Positions 1 through 8,459 of a DNA stretch of 64,000 bases are shown here, in pieces (the first letter of the stretch is position 1; every line of letters begins with the position of its first letter). Position numbers and translations under genes: made by a program. Location of the stretch: positions 1-64,000 of the forward strand of contig NZ_JAOTPL010000012.1 of assembly GCF_025631005.1 (NCBI RefSeq), read 5' to 3'. Source of the stretch: Haoranjiania flava. Its GTDB lineage: Bacteria > Bacteroidota > Bacteroidia > Chitinophagales > Chitinophagaceae. The notes under the pieces are model-generated. The model worked only from the letters and a program-made list of their open reading frames with translations, was not told the origin of the DNA and made no database searches.

Positions 1-57
1 TGATTCCACTCTCCATTCTCAATTATCCATTCTCAATTTGTCCATTATCCAACTCTC
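1..57. repeat. Degenerate intergenic simple repeat
   Basis: Short stretch built from near-repeats of CCATTCTCAATT and TCCATTATCC just downstream of the gene at 58-1332. Similar words (AATTGATAATTGACAATGG) recur at 57943-57962. It looks like host intergenic filler; no gene is seen. Confidence 0.4.
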
Positions 58-1332
58 TTATTTCCTCATGATATAAACGTCGTCGCCGCTGAGCATAGTA
101 ACGCCGTAGGAGATTTTGGCTGCGGATTTGTTGTCTGGTATGCCTACGATCACGCTTCTGCCTGCAGGGATGTTTTCTACCTGTAATGTTTCATTCTTTA
201 TTACATTGCTTTTCTCGTCAAGGTAGCGCACGCGTACTACCGCAACGTTCAGGTTTATTTTACTGATGTTGTTTACCCTGATCTTTGCATTCACAAAGCC
301 TTCTGTAGACGGCTTATTCAGGTCCAGTCTTACGTAGTCTCGTACAGAGCCGCCTTTTTTGGCTGTTTCAGTAGCTTTAGGAGTTTCTTTGGCAGGTGTT
401 GCAGCTTTCGGAGTATCTTCCTTTGTTACTGTTTTGGGAGCAGGTGCAGGCTTGGTGTCTTCCTTAGGCTTGGTTTCAGTTGCGGCGATCTTCTCTTCAG
501 GTTTCGGTTGTTTTGCTTCAGCAGCTTTTCTGGCTGCCGTGGCAGAATCCCTGGCTGCCGCCAGTTTTTTTGCTAAAGCTATGGAGTCCGTATTTTTTTT
601 GGGAGGAACTACAGCAACCTTTACGCTGTCAAAATTCGGTACTGCCACTTCTGTAACAGGTGTTGTTGCGGTTGCCAGATCGTTCGGATTTACTGATTTA
701 ATGCTGTCTTGTTTAAAATCAGAAACCATATCGTTAATCGTCTCTCTTGTTTCTTTGGTGCCGTTGCCGGTCCTTGAGTTGTAATAGCTCCATCCTGCAA
801 ACAGGCCGCCCAGGATAGCCAGCGGAATGATAAATTCTTTTAAAACGCTGCCGGACCTTTTAACCGGTTTCTCTTTTTTCTGTTTGGGTTTTATGGGTTC
901 CGTTTTGCTTCCGGAGAAGGCAGTGTTGCTTGTCTTAGCATGGTTGCCTGTTGTATCCTTAGCCTGGTAGTCAAATGCCTTATCCTTGTTTTCTTCAGCT
1001 TCGCTCTTTTTTTTAGGAAGGGGTGAAGGCGTTCTTTTAAAAGGTGCATTATCTGTAGCAGGTTGTCCTGTGTTTTCTGATGCAGCTGCATTGTGCGGGT
1101 TAGTGGTATTGCTGATCTCTACCAGCTTACCGTCGGCTGTGATCTTGTATTTAGGTTTAGGTGCATTCTCTACAATCTTATCTTTAAGCTCAGCAAACTT
1201 ATTGGCAAGTATCCAGTTGCTTCCCTCAACGTCAGGGCGAATAAAGTCTGAAGAATGCAGGTTCATGCCCATCAGCTCGCTTTTGGTATATGGACCGGTT
1301 TCTACATTATCTCTTAAAAGTTTATAAAGCAC
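58..1332 (-). CDS. GYF_2-domain membrane-anchored protein with long low-complexity linker
   Basis: A 424-residue protein of unknown role. Residues 1-50 resemble a GYF_2 domain, a small fold often at the N-terminus of bacterial membrane proteins (TGPYTKSELMGM, followed by the conserved W of SNWILA). Residues 55-160 are charged and low in complexity. One membrane segment lies near 167-185 (FIIPLAILGGLFAGWSYY). A Lys/Ala/Pro/Glu-rich stalk follows to about 330, then a compact beta-rich C-terminal domain of about 90 residues with alternating hydrophobic strands (NLNVAVVRVRYLDEKSN). The expected topology is cytoplasmic GYF domain, one membrane pass and an external stalk plus head domain. The start is GTG at 1332, directly ahead of the GYF domain. 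It is divergent from gyrA. The stalk is very repetitive and its length probably varies between strains. Domain naming is by family resemblance; function is not inferred. Confidence 0.7.
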   Translation of the reverse strand: MLYKLLRDNVETGPYTKSELMGMNLHSSDFIRPDVEGSNWILANKFAELKDKIVENAPKPKYKITADGKLVEISNTTNPHNAAASENTGQPATDNAPFKRTPSPLPKKKSEAEENKDKAFDYQAKDTTGNHAKTSNTAFSGSKTEPIKPKQKKEKPVKRSGSVLKEFIIPLAILGGLFAGWSYYNSRTGNGTKETRETINDMVSDFKQDSIKSVNPNDLATATTPVTEVAVPNFDSVKVAVVPPKKNTDSIALAKKLAAARDSATAARKAAEAKQPKPEEKIAATETKPKEDTKPAPAPKTVTKEDTPKAATPAKETPKATETAKKGGSVRDYVRLDLNKPSTEGFVNAKIRVNNISKINLNVAVVRVRYLDEKSNVIKNETLQVENIPAGRSVIVGIPDNKSAAKISYGVTMLSGDDVYIMRK

Positions 1333-1592
1333 GCTTACTCAGGTTGTTTTCTGTGTTAGAATATATTGATTACAATATACAACAAATATGCCGAAGAATT
1401 TTGGAATTAAACTTTTAAAAATGGTTAAAATTCCAATTGTTCTGCTTGCCTGTAAACCGAATTTATAAAGATCGACCATTTATCCTGGCTGCAGCCTGAA
1501 CTGTGCCCGGGTAAACAGTTTATATACAAATGAATAGGAAATTATACCATGTTTAAACACGTAATCTGCACGTTTTTGTACGCTGATTTTTG

Positions 1593-1623
1593 TTGAGTTT
1601 ATCATCTTTTTTCTTTATTTTTG
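1593..1623 (+). promoter_or_regulatory. Candidate Bacteroidota promoter of gyrA
   Basis: A TTG at 1593-1595 and a TATTTTTG box at 1616-1623 match the -33/-7 consensus of Bacteroidota (TTG then TAnnTTTG) with 20 nt between them. A 6-bp hairpin (AAGCTT-GGT-AAGCTT, 1635-1649) lies in the predicted leader 25 nt ahead of the gyrA ATG. The rest of the 342-nt gap (1333-1674) shows nothing else. Confidence 0.5.
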
Positions 1624-1674
1624 AGGATTAAAAAAAGCTTGGTAAGCTTATAGAAAGAACGATTAAAAATTAGT

Positions 1675-4395
1675 ATGTCAGAAGAAAATAAATTACCGGA
1701 CCAGACCGAGGATTTCGACAGGATAATTCCGGTAAATATTGAAGAAGAGATGAAAAGCGCATACATTGATTATTCAATGAGCGTAATTGTAGGGAGGGCA
1801 TTACCGGATGTGAGAGATGGCTTTAAGCCGGTACACCGTCGTGTATTGTTCGGTATGCACGAACTGGGAAACAACAGCAATAAACCTTATAAGAAGTCTG
1901 CCCGTATTGTGGGCGAGGTTATGGGTAAATATCATCCCCATGGCGACTCTTCTATTTACGATACGCTGGTAAGAATGGCGCAGGAATTTACGATGCGCTA
2001 TCCGCTGGCAGACGGACAGGGTAACTTTGGCACACAGGACGGAGATCCCCCGGCGGCAATGCGTTATACAGAGGTGCGCCTTCAGAAGTTATCTGAGTTT
2101 ATCCTGAATGATATTGAGAAAGATACTGTAGATTTTCAGCTGAACTTTGACGATTCCCTGCAGGAGCCTACTGTGCTCCCTTCCAGGGTACCGCAATTAT
2201 TGGTAAACGGTTCCAGCGGTATTGCTGTGGGTATGGCTACCAACATGATGCCGCACAACCTGTCAGAATCTATTGATGGATGTATTGCTTATATAGACGC
2301 TGTTTCAGAGGGTAACGATATTGAGGTAGATGAGCTGATGAAGCACGTAAAAGCCCCGGATTTTCCCACCGGCGGTATTATTTACGGCATGGAAGGCGTA
2401 GTGCAGGCGATGAAGACGGGCAGAGGCAGGGTAGTAGTACGCGGCAAATGCCATGTGGAAACCAAAGAAAGCGGCAGGGAGAAAATAGTGATTACAGAAG
2501 TGCCCTACCAGGTGAGCCTGGATGCACTTACCGATAAGATAGGCCAGCTGGCTACCAATAAAGTTATTGAAGGCATTGCGTATGTCAACAATGAAACAAG
2601 TAAGCGCGGCGGTATCCGTATTGTGGTGGAATTGAAGCGCGACGCGGTTGCCAACGTTATCATCAACCAGCTATACAAGTATTCCGAATTGCAGACAAGC
2701 TTTGGCATCAACAACGTAGCCATTGTACGCGGAAGGCCAAAGACGCTGAATCTCAAAGACCTGATCTCTGAGTTTATAGCATTCAGGATGGAGGTGATCA
2801 TACGCCGTTCGCAATTCGAACTGAGAAAAGCCCGCGAAAGAGCACATTTGCTGAGAGGTTTTTTAATTGCGCTTGATAATCTGGACCAGGTAATTTCCAT
2901 CATCAGGAATTCGCCTAACCCGGAAATTGCCAAAGAAAACCTCATCAATGCAAACCTTACCTTAAAAACAGATCATATTATCCAGCTGCTGGGACCGGAA
3001 GAAGCCGGGCATCCCATAGATGAAGTACAGGCAAAAGCTATACTGGAATTGCGCTTGCAGCGGCTGACCGGCCTGGAAAGAGATAAGATCAGGGATGAGT
3101 TTGCAGACATTATGAAAACCATTGCCTACCTGAACGACCTTCTCACCGATGAAAAGAAACGCTATGGTGTCATCAGGCATGAACTTCAGGAAGCGAAAGA
3201 CCGGTTTGGCGATGAGCGCAAAAGCTCGATTGAATACCTTGCAGACGAGATCAGCATTGAAGATTTGATAGAAGATGAAGACGTGGTGATCACTATCTCC
3301 AACCTGGGTTATATAAAAAGAACATCAGCCACGGAATACCGTCAGCAGAAACGCGGCGGCAGAGGGGGCAAGGGCGCAGCTACACGCCAGGAAGACTATG
3401 TGGATAAGCTGTTTGTGGCTTCCAACCATGACATGATGTTGTTCTTTACCGAGAAAGGACGTTGCTACTGGCTGAAAGTGTACGAAATACCGCAGGGTGA
3501 AAAGAATACTAAAGGCCGTGCCATTCAGAACCTGATACAAATACCGGGCGATGATAAAATCAGGGCTATTGTAAACATTAAGAAAGTAAACAGGCAGGAA
3601 TATCTTCAGAATCATTTTATACTGCTTTGCACTAAGAAAGGCATTATTAAAAAGACCAGGCTGGAAGACTTCAGCCGCCCGAGGGCAAACGGCGTAAATG
3701 CCATAACCATCAATGATGGCGATGAATTGCTCGATGCAAAAATCACGGATGGCAACAACGAGATAATGCTTGCAGTAAGATCCGGAAGGGCTATCCGGTT
3801 CCATGAATCCAAAGTACGTCCGACAGGAAGGGGAGCCATCGGTGTTGCCGGTATTGAGGTAGACGATAAGGACGATGCAGTGGTAGGGATGATATGTGTA
3901 CCTTTTGAAAATAAAGAGATTACGGTGCTGGTGGTAAGTGAGAGAGGATATGGCAAGCGCACCAAGATCACAGACGAAGAAGGCAACGATATTTACAGGG
4001 TTACCAACCGGGGCGGCAAGGGTGTAAAAACAATTAACGTGACCGATAAAGTAGGTAAACTTGTAGGAATTTTAGATGTCAAACAAACCGAAGATTTGAT
4101 CATCACCTGCAAATCGGGTATAACTATAAGAACAGCAGTTTCCAGCATTAAAGAATCAGGTAGGAATACGCAGGGCGTAATATTGATTAAGCTGAATGAA
4201 AACGATGAAATAGCAGCCATCTCCAAAATTGATGAGCAGGAAGAAGCAATGAACGAAGATGAGATCAATATAGAGCCAACAGAGGAGATATCTGTTGAAA
4301 CAGTTGAAGGCTTGGCTGATGTAAGCTCCGAAGATGCACCAGACGAGGATATGGATGAAGACACGGGCGGAGAGGAAGAAATGCAGGAGGATTAA
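1675..4395 (+). CDS. gyrA: DNA gyrase subunit A
   Basis: Breakage-reunion subunit of DNA gyrase, which with GyrB introduces negative supercoils. 906 residues, usual for the family. The catalytic tyrosine is Tyr131 (AAMRYTEVRL). The quinolone-resistance region reads KYHPHGDSSIYD with Ser92 and Asp96 at the positions of E. coli Ser83 and Asp87, so it has the quinolone-sensitive residues. The GyrA box needed for DNA wrapping is at 558-567 (QKRGGRGGKG) and carries a short insertion relative to the canonical QRRGGKG. It is followed by the beta-pinwheel C-terminal repeats and a highly acidic tail from about 855. The presence of the GyrA box argues for gyrase rather than topoisomerase IV (ParC). The ATG at 1675 has an A-rich leader. 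The gene is followed by the palindromic repeat array at 4438-4663. Confidence 0.97.
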   Translation: MSEENKLPDQTEDFDRIIPVNIEEEMKSAYIDYSMSVIVGRALPDVRDGFKPVHRRVLFGMHELGNNSNKPYKKSARIVGEVMGKYHPHGDSSIYDTLVRMAQEFTMRYPLADGQGNFGTQDGDPPAAMRYTEVRLQKLSEFILNDIEKDTVDFQLNFDDSLQEPTVLPSRVPQLLVNGSSGIAVGMATNMMPHNLSESIDGCIAYIDAVSEGNDIEVDELMKHVKAPDFPTGGIIYGMEGVVQAMKTGRGRVVVRGKCHVETKESGREKIVITEVPYQVSLDALTDKIGQLATNKVIEGIAYVNNETSKRGGIRIVVELKRDAVANVIINQLYKYSELQTSFGINNVAIVRGRPKTLNLKDLISEFIAFRMEVIIRRSQFELRKARERAHLLRGFLIALDNLDQVISIIRNSPNPEIAKENLINANLTLKTDHIIQLLGPEEAGHPIDEVQAKAILELRLQRLTGLERDKIRDEFADIMKTIAYLNDLLTDEKKRYGVIRHELQEAKDRFGDERKSSIEYLADEISIEDLIEDEDVVITISNLGYIKRTSATEYRQQKRGGRGGKGAATRQEDYVDKLFVASNHDMMLFFTEKGRCYWLKVYEIPQGEKNTKGRAIQNLIQIPGDDKIRAIVNIKKVNRQEYLQNHFILLCTKKGIIKKTRLEDFSRPRANGVNAITINDGDELLDAKITDGNNEIMLAVRSGRAIRFHESKVRPTGRGAIGVAGIEVDDKDDAVVGMICVPFENKEITVLVVSERGYGKRTKITDEEGNDIYRVTNRGGKGVKTINVTDKVGKLVGILDVKQTEDLIITCKSGITIRTAVSSIKESGRNTQGVILIKLNENDEIAAISKIDEQEEAMNEDEINIEPTEEISVETVEGLADVSSEDAPDEDMDEDTGGEEEMQED

Positions 4396-4437
4396 AAGAG
4401 CATTTTCTCAGAGATCAATCTTACAAATAATTAACTG

Positions 4438-4663
4438 GGTTCCCGATAGCTTGGGAACCATTAAGAAAAATAAAAAATACACACATGAAATAGCTATAAG
4501 CAAGGTTGCATACCAACCGCGAATGAATAAAGGGCTATTCCATGTGACCATTAAGAAAAATAAAAAATATACACATGAAATAGCTATAAGCAAGGTTGCA
4601 TACCAACCGTGAATGAATAAAGGCTATTCCATGTGACCATTAAGAAAAATAAAATAAATACAC
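4438..4663 (+). repeat. Palindromic leader-repeat array A, ending at the start codon of the next gene
   Basis: Two full units of 90 and 89 nt (4482-4571 and 4572-4660), preceded by a partial unit. Each unit starts CACATGAAATAGC, holds a hairpin core (GGTTG, then GCATACCAACC), closes with GCTATTCCATGTG and continues through an A-rich linker (ACCATTAAGAAAAATAAA) to the next CACATG. The two ends of a unit pair (4482-4494 with 4534-4546) with a single A-C mismatch. ATG-AAA-TAG occurs at 4485 and 4575. The third copy, CACATGAAA at 4661-4669, is the actual start of the gene at 4664. In front of unit 1 the place of the stem is taken by an unrelated hairpin, GGTTCCC/GGGAACC (4438-4444 with 4453-4459). 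Confidence 0.9.
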
Positions 4664-6016
4664 ATGAAAAAAGTACTATTTACCATCACCTTGTTAGCAA
4701 GTGGTATAGGTGTTTTTGCACAAAAATTCAACGACAACGAAATGAATAAGTTGCAATTGCTTGTACTCTCGCAAAATAAACTCGAAGATGGAAAAACTGC
4801 AGTAGACAAATTTGCCGCAGATCCTGCCAATGCCAGCAACCAGGCACTGGATATGGCCAGGTTATTGACTTACGGAAGATTGTATCTCGACTCCGCTCTA
4901 CATGCCAAATATCCCAACGCGGGAGATGTAGCTTATGGGATTTTCAAAAATTACCAGAACCAGTTCGGTGCAGATACAGCTAAATTCAACAAACTATTAA
5001 ACGACCACAACAGGATCGGCCTGGATGGTGTCAGCAATATTTACGTGCGTTCTTTCAACCTGGCATTAAGGGAATTCAACAGCCAGAACTATACAGGCGC
5101 ATTAAAACATTTCAGAACAGCTGAAGAGATTTCTGAGTTCCTGCTTCGCAACGGTTTCTCTCAAAACCCGGACAGGAATGCGGTAGATACTGCAACGGTT
5201 TTGTATGCAGGTTTTGCAGCGCAGAATGCTTCCGTGAACAATCCTGCATTGGCAGATTCTGCAGCTTACTATTATACAAAATTATTAAATCGCAATATTA
5301 TAACTCCTGAAATGGCTCCAGCCTACCAGTTCATGCTGGAAAGAGCTATCAAAAACAAGGATAAAGCATCTGTTGAAAAATGGCTTCCTTTAGCTAAAAA
5401 AACATTCCCGGATTATGCCGCATTGTGGTCAAAACTGGAAATGGATAATATGTCTGCCGGCGCTGCCCTAACAGACCTGCTCGCCAAATTCAATGAAGCA
5501 GACGCTGCCGGTACACTGGATGAAAATGGCTATCTTAACTTCGCTGAAACCCTTTCAGGCAAAGGTTCTGACAGCGCAGCCATTGATCAGATGATAGCAT
5601 TAAAATCCGCAGGCGCAAAAGCTTACGGCAAGCTGTTTGAAAAAACAAAAGACCCGTTATACGGGCTGAATGCAGCTATCGTAAACTACCAGATATACCA
5701 GCACCTGGAAGATGAGTTCCGCGCTAATGCAGGCCAGGGAGCTGCCTTAAAAGCAAAACGTGATGAAATCCTTAAGCAGCAACATGCGATTGTAGAAAAA
5801 AGCATAGAGTGGTACCAGAAAGCTATTCCCGTACTGGAAGGCAAGACTGACAGAGACAGGAGGGAAACAAGCTACCTGAGAAATGCTTACCGCAACATGA
5901 CAAACCTGTTTGAGTGGAAAGCTTCCAAAGCAAGGGGCGTGCAGCCACAACTGGTTGACAAGTACGAAGCTGAATTCAACAAGTACAATAAACTGTTCGA
6001 CAGCCTTTCTAAATAA
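4664..6016 (+). CDS. Secreted helical-repeat (TPR-like) protein of unknown function
   Basis: A 450-residue protein with a clear signal peptide (MKKVLFTITLLASGIGVFAQ, cleaved after about residue 20), so periplasmic or surface exposed. The mature part is almost entirely helical, with Ala/Leu/Tyr patterns of tetratricopeptide-type repeats (FNLALREFNSQNYTGALKHF, YWYQKAIPVL-like segments near the end). No catalytic motif is visible. Proteins of this kind are common in Bacteroidota as scaffolds and I cannot name a partner. Its start codon is the last CACATGAAA of repeat array A, so translation should begin in the A-rich repeat linker. A strong terminator follows at 6034-6065, so it is probably a single-gene unit. 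Confidence 0.75.
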   Translation: MKKVLFTITLLASGIGVFAQKFNDNEMNKLQLLVLSQNKLEDGKTAVDKFAADPANASNQALDMARLLTYGRLYLDSALHAKYPNAGDVAYGIFKNYQNQFGADTAKFNKLLNDHNRIGLDGVSNIYVRSFNLALREFNSQNYTGALKHFRTAEEISEFLLRNGFSQNPDRNAVDTATVLYAGFAAQNASVNNPALADSAAYYYTKLLNRNIITPEMAPAYQFMLERAIKNKDKASVEKWLPLAKKTFPDYAALWSKLEMDNMSAGAALTDLLAKFNEADAAGTLDENGYLNFAETLSGKGSDSAAIDQMIALKSAGAKAYGKLFEKTKDPLYGLNAAIVNYQIYQHLEDEFRANAGQGAALKAKRDEILKQQHAIVEKSIEWYQKAIPVLEGKTDRDRRETSYLRNAYRNMTNLFEWKASKARGVQPQLVDKYEAEFNKYNKLFDSLSK

Positions 6017-6033
6017 TTTTTTATACAAGTAAG

Positions 6034-6065
6034 AAAAGTGTGGTATATTGTATCACACTTTTTTT
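6034..6065 (+). terminator. Rho-independent terminator
   Basis: AAAAGTGTG (6034-6042) pairs with CACACTTTT (6054-6062) and is followed by a T run. It ends the secreted helical-repeat gene. Confidence 0.8.
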
Positions 6066-6153
6066 ATGTAATGACTTTGTTGAGCCTGTTGTCAAAGAAA
6101 AGCGACAGGTGGTATTTGTATTTAAAATTTACTGATTAACTTGGAATTAATTT

Positions 6154-6750
6154 ATGATAAAAGCAGGCATAACAGGTGGTATAGGCAGCGGCAAGTCACT
6201 GGTTTCAAAGATCTTTGAAACCCTTGGTATTCCTGTTTTTGATGCCGACAGCCGTTCTAAAGATCTATTGAATGAAGATGACGTTTTGAAGCGGCAGGTA
6301 ATAAAAAATTTCGGCAACGTGTACGGCAATAACGGCATGCTGCAGAGAAAAATGCTTGCAGAAAAAGTTTTTAGCGACAATGAGCAATTAACACTGCTCA
6401 ACAGTATTGTGCACCCTGCTGCTATGCGTGCATTTGACACGTGGGTAAGCCGGCAAAAGGCGCCTTATATTATCAAGGAAGCAGCCATACTTTTTGAAGC
6501 AGGTACCGCCGGCGGCCTTGACATTGTGATAGGTGTATATGCCCCCAAGGCATTAAGGATTCAGCGGGCAATGAACCGCAGCAACAGCAGCAGGCAGGAG
6601 GTGCTTAGCCGTATGGAAAGGCAAATAGATGAAGAAATAAAAATGCGGCTTTGCGACTACGTGATTTTTAACGATGAAAGCAGGCTCCTGATACCTCAGG
6701 TTCTAGAAATTCACCATGCAATAATAAGTTCAAAAAGTTTAAACTTTTAA
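6154..6750 (+). CDS. coaE: Dephospho-CoA kinase
   Basis: Catalyses the last step of coenzyme A synthesis: ATP-dependent phosphorylation of the 3'-hydroxyl of dephospho-CoA in the cytoplasm. 198 residues, normal length. The Walker A loop is at residues 8-15 (GGIGSGKS). The family features FDADSRSKDLL (base/CoA binding), IVHPAA and EAAILFEAG follow in the right order. The ATG at 6154 sits in front of MIKAGITGG with no room for an earlier start. It stands alone, between a terminator and the lipoprotein gene. Function is assigned with high certainty from motif order. Confidence 0.95.
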   Translation: MIKAGITGGIGSGKSLVSKIFETLGIPVFDADSRSKDLLNEDDVLKRQVIKNFGNVYGNNGMLQRKMLAEKVFSDNEQLTLLNSIVHPAAMRAFDTWVSRQKAPYIIKEAAILFEAGTAGGLDIVIGVYAPKALRIQRAMNRSNSSRQEVLSRMERQIDEEIKMRLCDYVIFNDESRLLIPQVLEIHHAIISSKSLNF

Positions 6751-6812
6751 GATAATTATTGTCTAATTTGTAGTAATTTTAAATCACAACACTATATATA
6801 AATTTAAACCAT

Positions 6813-6841
6813 GCCGCAAGCGGCGATAAAAAAATATGCAA
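6813..6841 (+). promoter_or_regulatory. Leader hairpin plus A-rich initiation region
   Basis: GCCG-CAAG-CGGC (6813-6824) is followed by 17 nt of A-rich sequence and then ATGAAAAAA. The layout resembles the last leader of repeat array B (CCGC-AAA-GCGG, then A-rich, then ACACATGAAAA). It favours 6842 over the in-frame ATG at 6836 as the start. Confidence 0.4.
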
Positions 6842-7462
6842 ATGAAAAAAATATTATTACTTGCCATACCTGCATTGTTGTTACTTGCAGGTTGCTCCAC
6901 TTCCCGCGTTACAACCAGTTGGGTTTCTAAAGATGCCAATCTGAGCAGGACGAGCCTCAACAAGATTCTCGTGATGGGTTTATTGAGCAACAAAAACCGT
7001 TCTTCCAATGTCAGCATGGAGAACCACCTGGTACAGGAATTAAGAAACAGGGGTTTCAATGCCGTAACATCTACAGACACTTACGGCCCGCGCGCATTTG
7101 ATAAAATGAATGAAGAGCAGGCACTGAGCCAGATGAATCAAAACGGTATTGACGGCGTTATCACAATCACCATGATTGACAAGAATAAAAAGCAACAGTA
7201 TGTAAACAACTACTGGGGCGGCCCGTATTCCTGGTGGGGATATTATTCTTACTGGTATCCTTTTGCATGGGGCCCTACAGGATATGTGAGAAATTATTCT
7301 TCTTATACTTTTGAGACCAACCTGTACGATCTTAAGAGAAGTAAACAAATGATTTACTCTGCGCATTCAGAAACCAGTGATCCTTCTTCTGCTGCTTCAT
7401 TGGGTAAGGACTATGCAAAATCAATTGTAGATGACCTGATGAAGAAAGGATTGTTTCATTAA
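6842..7462 (+). CDS. DUF4136-like lipoprotein
   Basis: About 206 residues. A type II signal peptide with lipobox LLAGC predicts lipid attachment and export to the outer membrane or periplasm. The body resembles the DUF4136/GNA1162-like group: an early beta-strand (RVTTSWVSKDANLS), a central IDGVITITMID strand, an aromatic glycine-rich loop (WGGPYSWWGYYSYWYPFAW) and a C-terminal amphipathic helix (GKDYAKSIVDDLMKKG). The biochemical role of this family is not known. The start at 6842 (MKKILLL) is preferred because the leader hairpin and A-rich stretch end there; 6836 would add only Met-Gln. It is followed by a terminator at 7487-7519. Family naming is moderate confidence. Confidence 0.7.
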   Translation: MKKILLLAIPALLLLAGCSTSRVTTSWVSKDANLSRTSLNKILVMGLLSNKNRSSNVSMENHLVQELRNRGFNAVTSTDTYGPRAFDKMNEEQALSQMNQNGIDGVITITMIDKNKKQQYVNNYWGGPYSWWGYYSYWYPFAWGPTGYVRNYSSYTFETNLYDLKRSKQMIYSAHSETSDPSSAASLGKDYAKSIVDDLMKKGLFH

Positions 7463-7486
7463 AAATCTCAATAAAATATTTTAAGA

Positions 7487-7519
7487 ATGGAAATCAGCTC
7501 AATGGTTTCCATTTTTTTT
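7487..7519 (+). terminator. Rho-independent terminator
   Basis: ATGGAAA (7487-7493) pairs with TTTCCAT (7506-7512), followed by eight T. The 217 nt from here to the next gene are strongly AT-rich and hold no gene. Confidence 0.75.
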
Positions 7520-7736
7520 ATGTGTATGTCAGGCTTTATTATGGTGTAGCCGTTATTGCTGTATAGCTGATGAATAAATAGTTTCAGGGCTTGTGAAGAT
7601 ATTATGAAATATTTCGGCATTTAATTTGTTTATGATTAATCATGTAAAAATTAAAAAAACAATGCTATTTTTTTATTTGTTATTTTATTTGTTTATAATT
7701 TTACAATATTATTTACTAACCATTAAATTTTAAACT

Positions 7737-8018
7737 ATGGCTATGGCTACAAAAAAGGCCGCTCCTAAAAAAGCTGCTGCAAAGAAAGCTGCTGCCCCAA
7801 AGAAGGCTGCTGCAAAACAAGCTGCTCCTAAAAAAGCTGCTGTAAAAAAAGCTGCTGCTGCTCCTAAGAAAGCCGCTGCAAAAAAAGCTGCTGTTGCTCC
7901 TAAGAAAGCTGCTGCAAAACAAGCTGCTCCTAAAAAGGCAGCTGTAAAAAAAGCTGCTGCTCCTAAAAAGGCTGCTGCTAAAAAAGCTTCACCAAAGAAA
8001 GCTGCTGCAAAAAAATAA
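7737..8018 (+). CDS. Histone H1-like Lys/Ala-rich DNA-binding protein
   Basis: A 93-residue protein made almost only of Lys, Ala and Pro in repeated KKAAAPKKAAAKK words, as in the C-terminal tails of histone H1 and the Hc1/Hc2-like proteins of some bacteria. There is no globular domain. Such tails bind DNA through charge and are thought to compact the nucleoid. A longer duplication is visible: the block AAPKKAAVKKAA occurs twice, each copy preceded by AAAKQ. The DNA is a run of imperfect GCTGCTAAAAAA units that could expand or contract. The start could be 7737 or the Met two codons later. A strong terminator follows. The function is inferred from composition only. Confidence 0.8.
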   Translation: MAMATKKAAPKKAAAKKAAAPKKAAAKQAAPKKAAVKKAAAAPKKAAAKKAAVAPKKAAAKQAAPKKAAVKKAAAPKKAAAKKASPKKAAAKK

Positions 8019-8040
8019 TTCAATATATTTTTTTGATCAG

Positions 8041-8066
8041 GCCCCAACAAATTGATGGGGCTTTTT
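8041..8066 (+). terminator. Rho-independent terminator
   Basis: GCCCC (8041-8045) pairs with GGGGC (8057-8061), followed by TTTTT. It ends the histone-like gene. Confidence 0.85.
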
Positions 8067-8459
8067 AATTTCTGTTATTGCATTAAAGCTCTTTTTTGTT
8101 GCAGGGATTATATTTTAGATTTTCTTACAGGACACTTTTAAGCGCGCTTTCGATCTTGTTATGGTTGCGGACTCAACTATACTATTGCTTTATCACACAC
8201 ACGCATAGGTACAGCAATCTTTAGCCTCGCTTAATATCTTTTCAAACTCATTTCTGCTCTTATGTTGTAGGTAATTGGAAGATTCCTTAAAACAGACAGG
8301 TGATCTTGTTTATACTCCGCTTCAGACTTTTCACATCCTACAGCATGTTTCTTTTTTTATCAGTTTATAATCACCAAAACAAATATTAAAGGTATTTCTG
8401 TATTGCCGTTATAAAAATATGGAGGTCAAAAGAGCGCTTTTTAAATTTCCGGAACAACA
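8067..8459. other. Gene-poor stretch before the efflux cassette
   Basis: About 390 nt with no convincing gene. On the minus strand short frames read protein-like pieces (KSEAEYKQDHLSVLRNL and NEFEKILSEAKDCCTYACV) in different frames. This may be a decayed gene, but I cannot name a family. Confidence 0.3.

Noticed and set aside
4438..4459. Terminator of gyrA at GGTTCCC/GGGAACC
   Set aside because: The stem is followed by an A-rich run instead of T, so it does not fit an intrinsic terminator on the plus strand.
4334..4612. Open frame of 92 codons across the end of gyrA and repeat array A
   Set aside because: It is made of repeat translation (KKNKKYTHEIAISKVAYQP twice) and overlaps gyrA out of frame; not a gene.
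7716..8050. Minus-strand frames rich in Phe/Ser or Ala opposite the histone-like gene
   Set aside because: They are antisense images of the AAA/GCT repeat and have no independent support.
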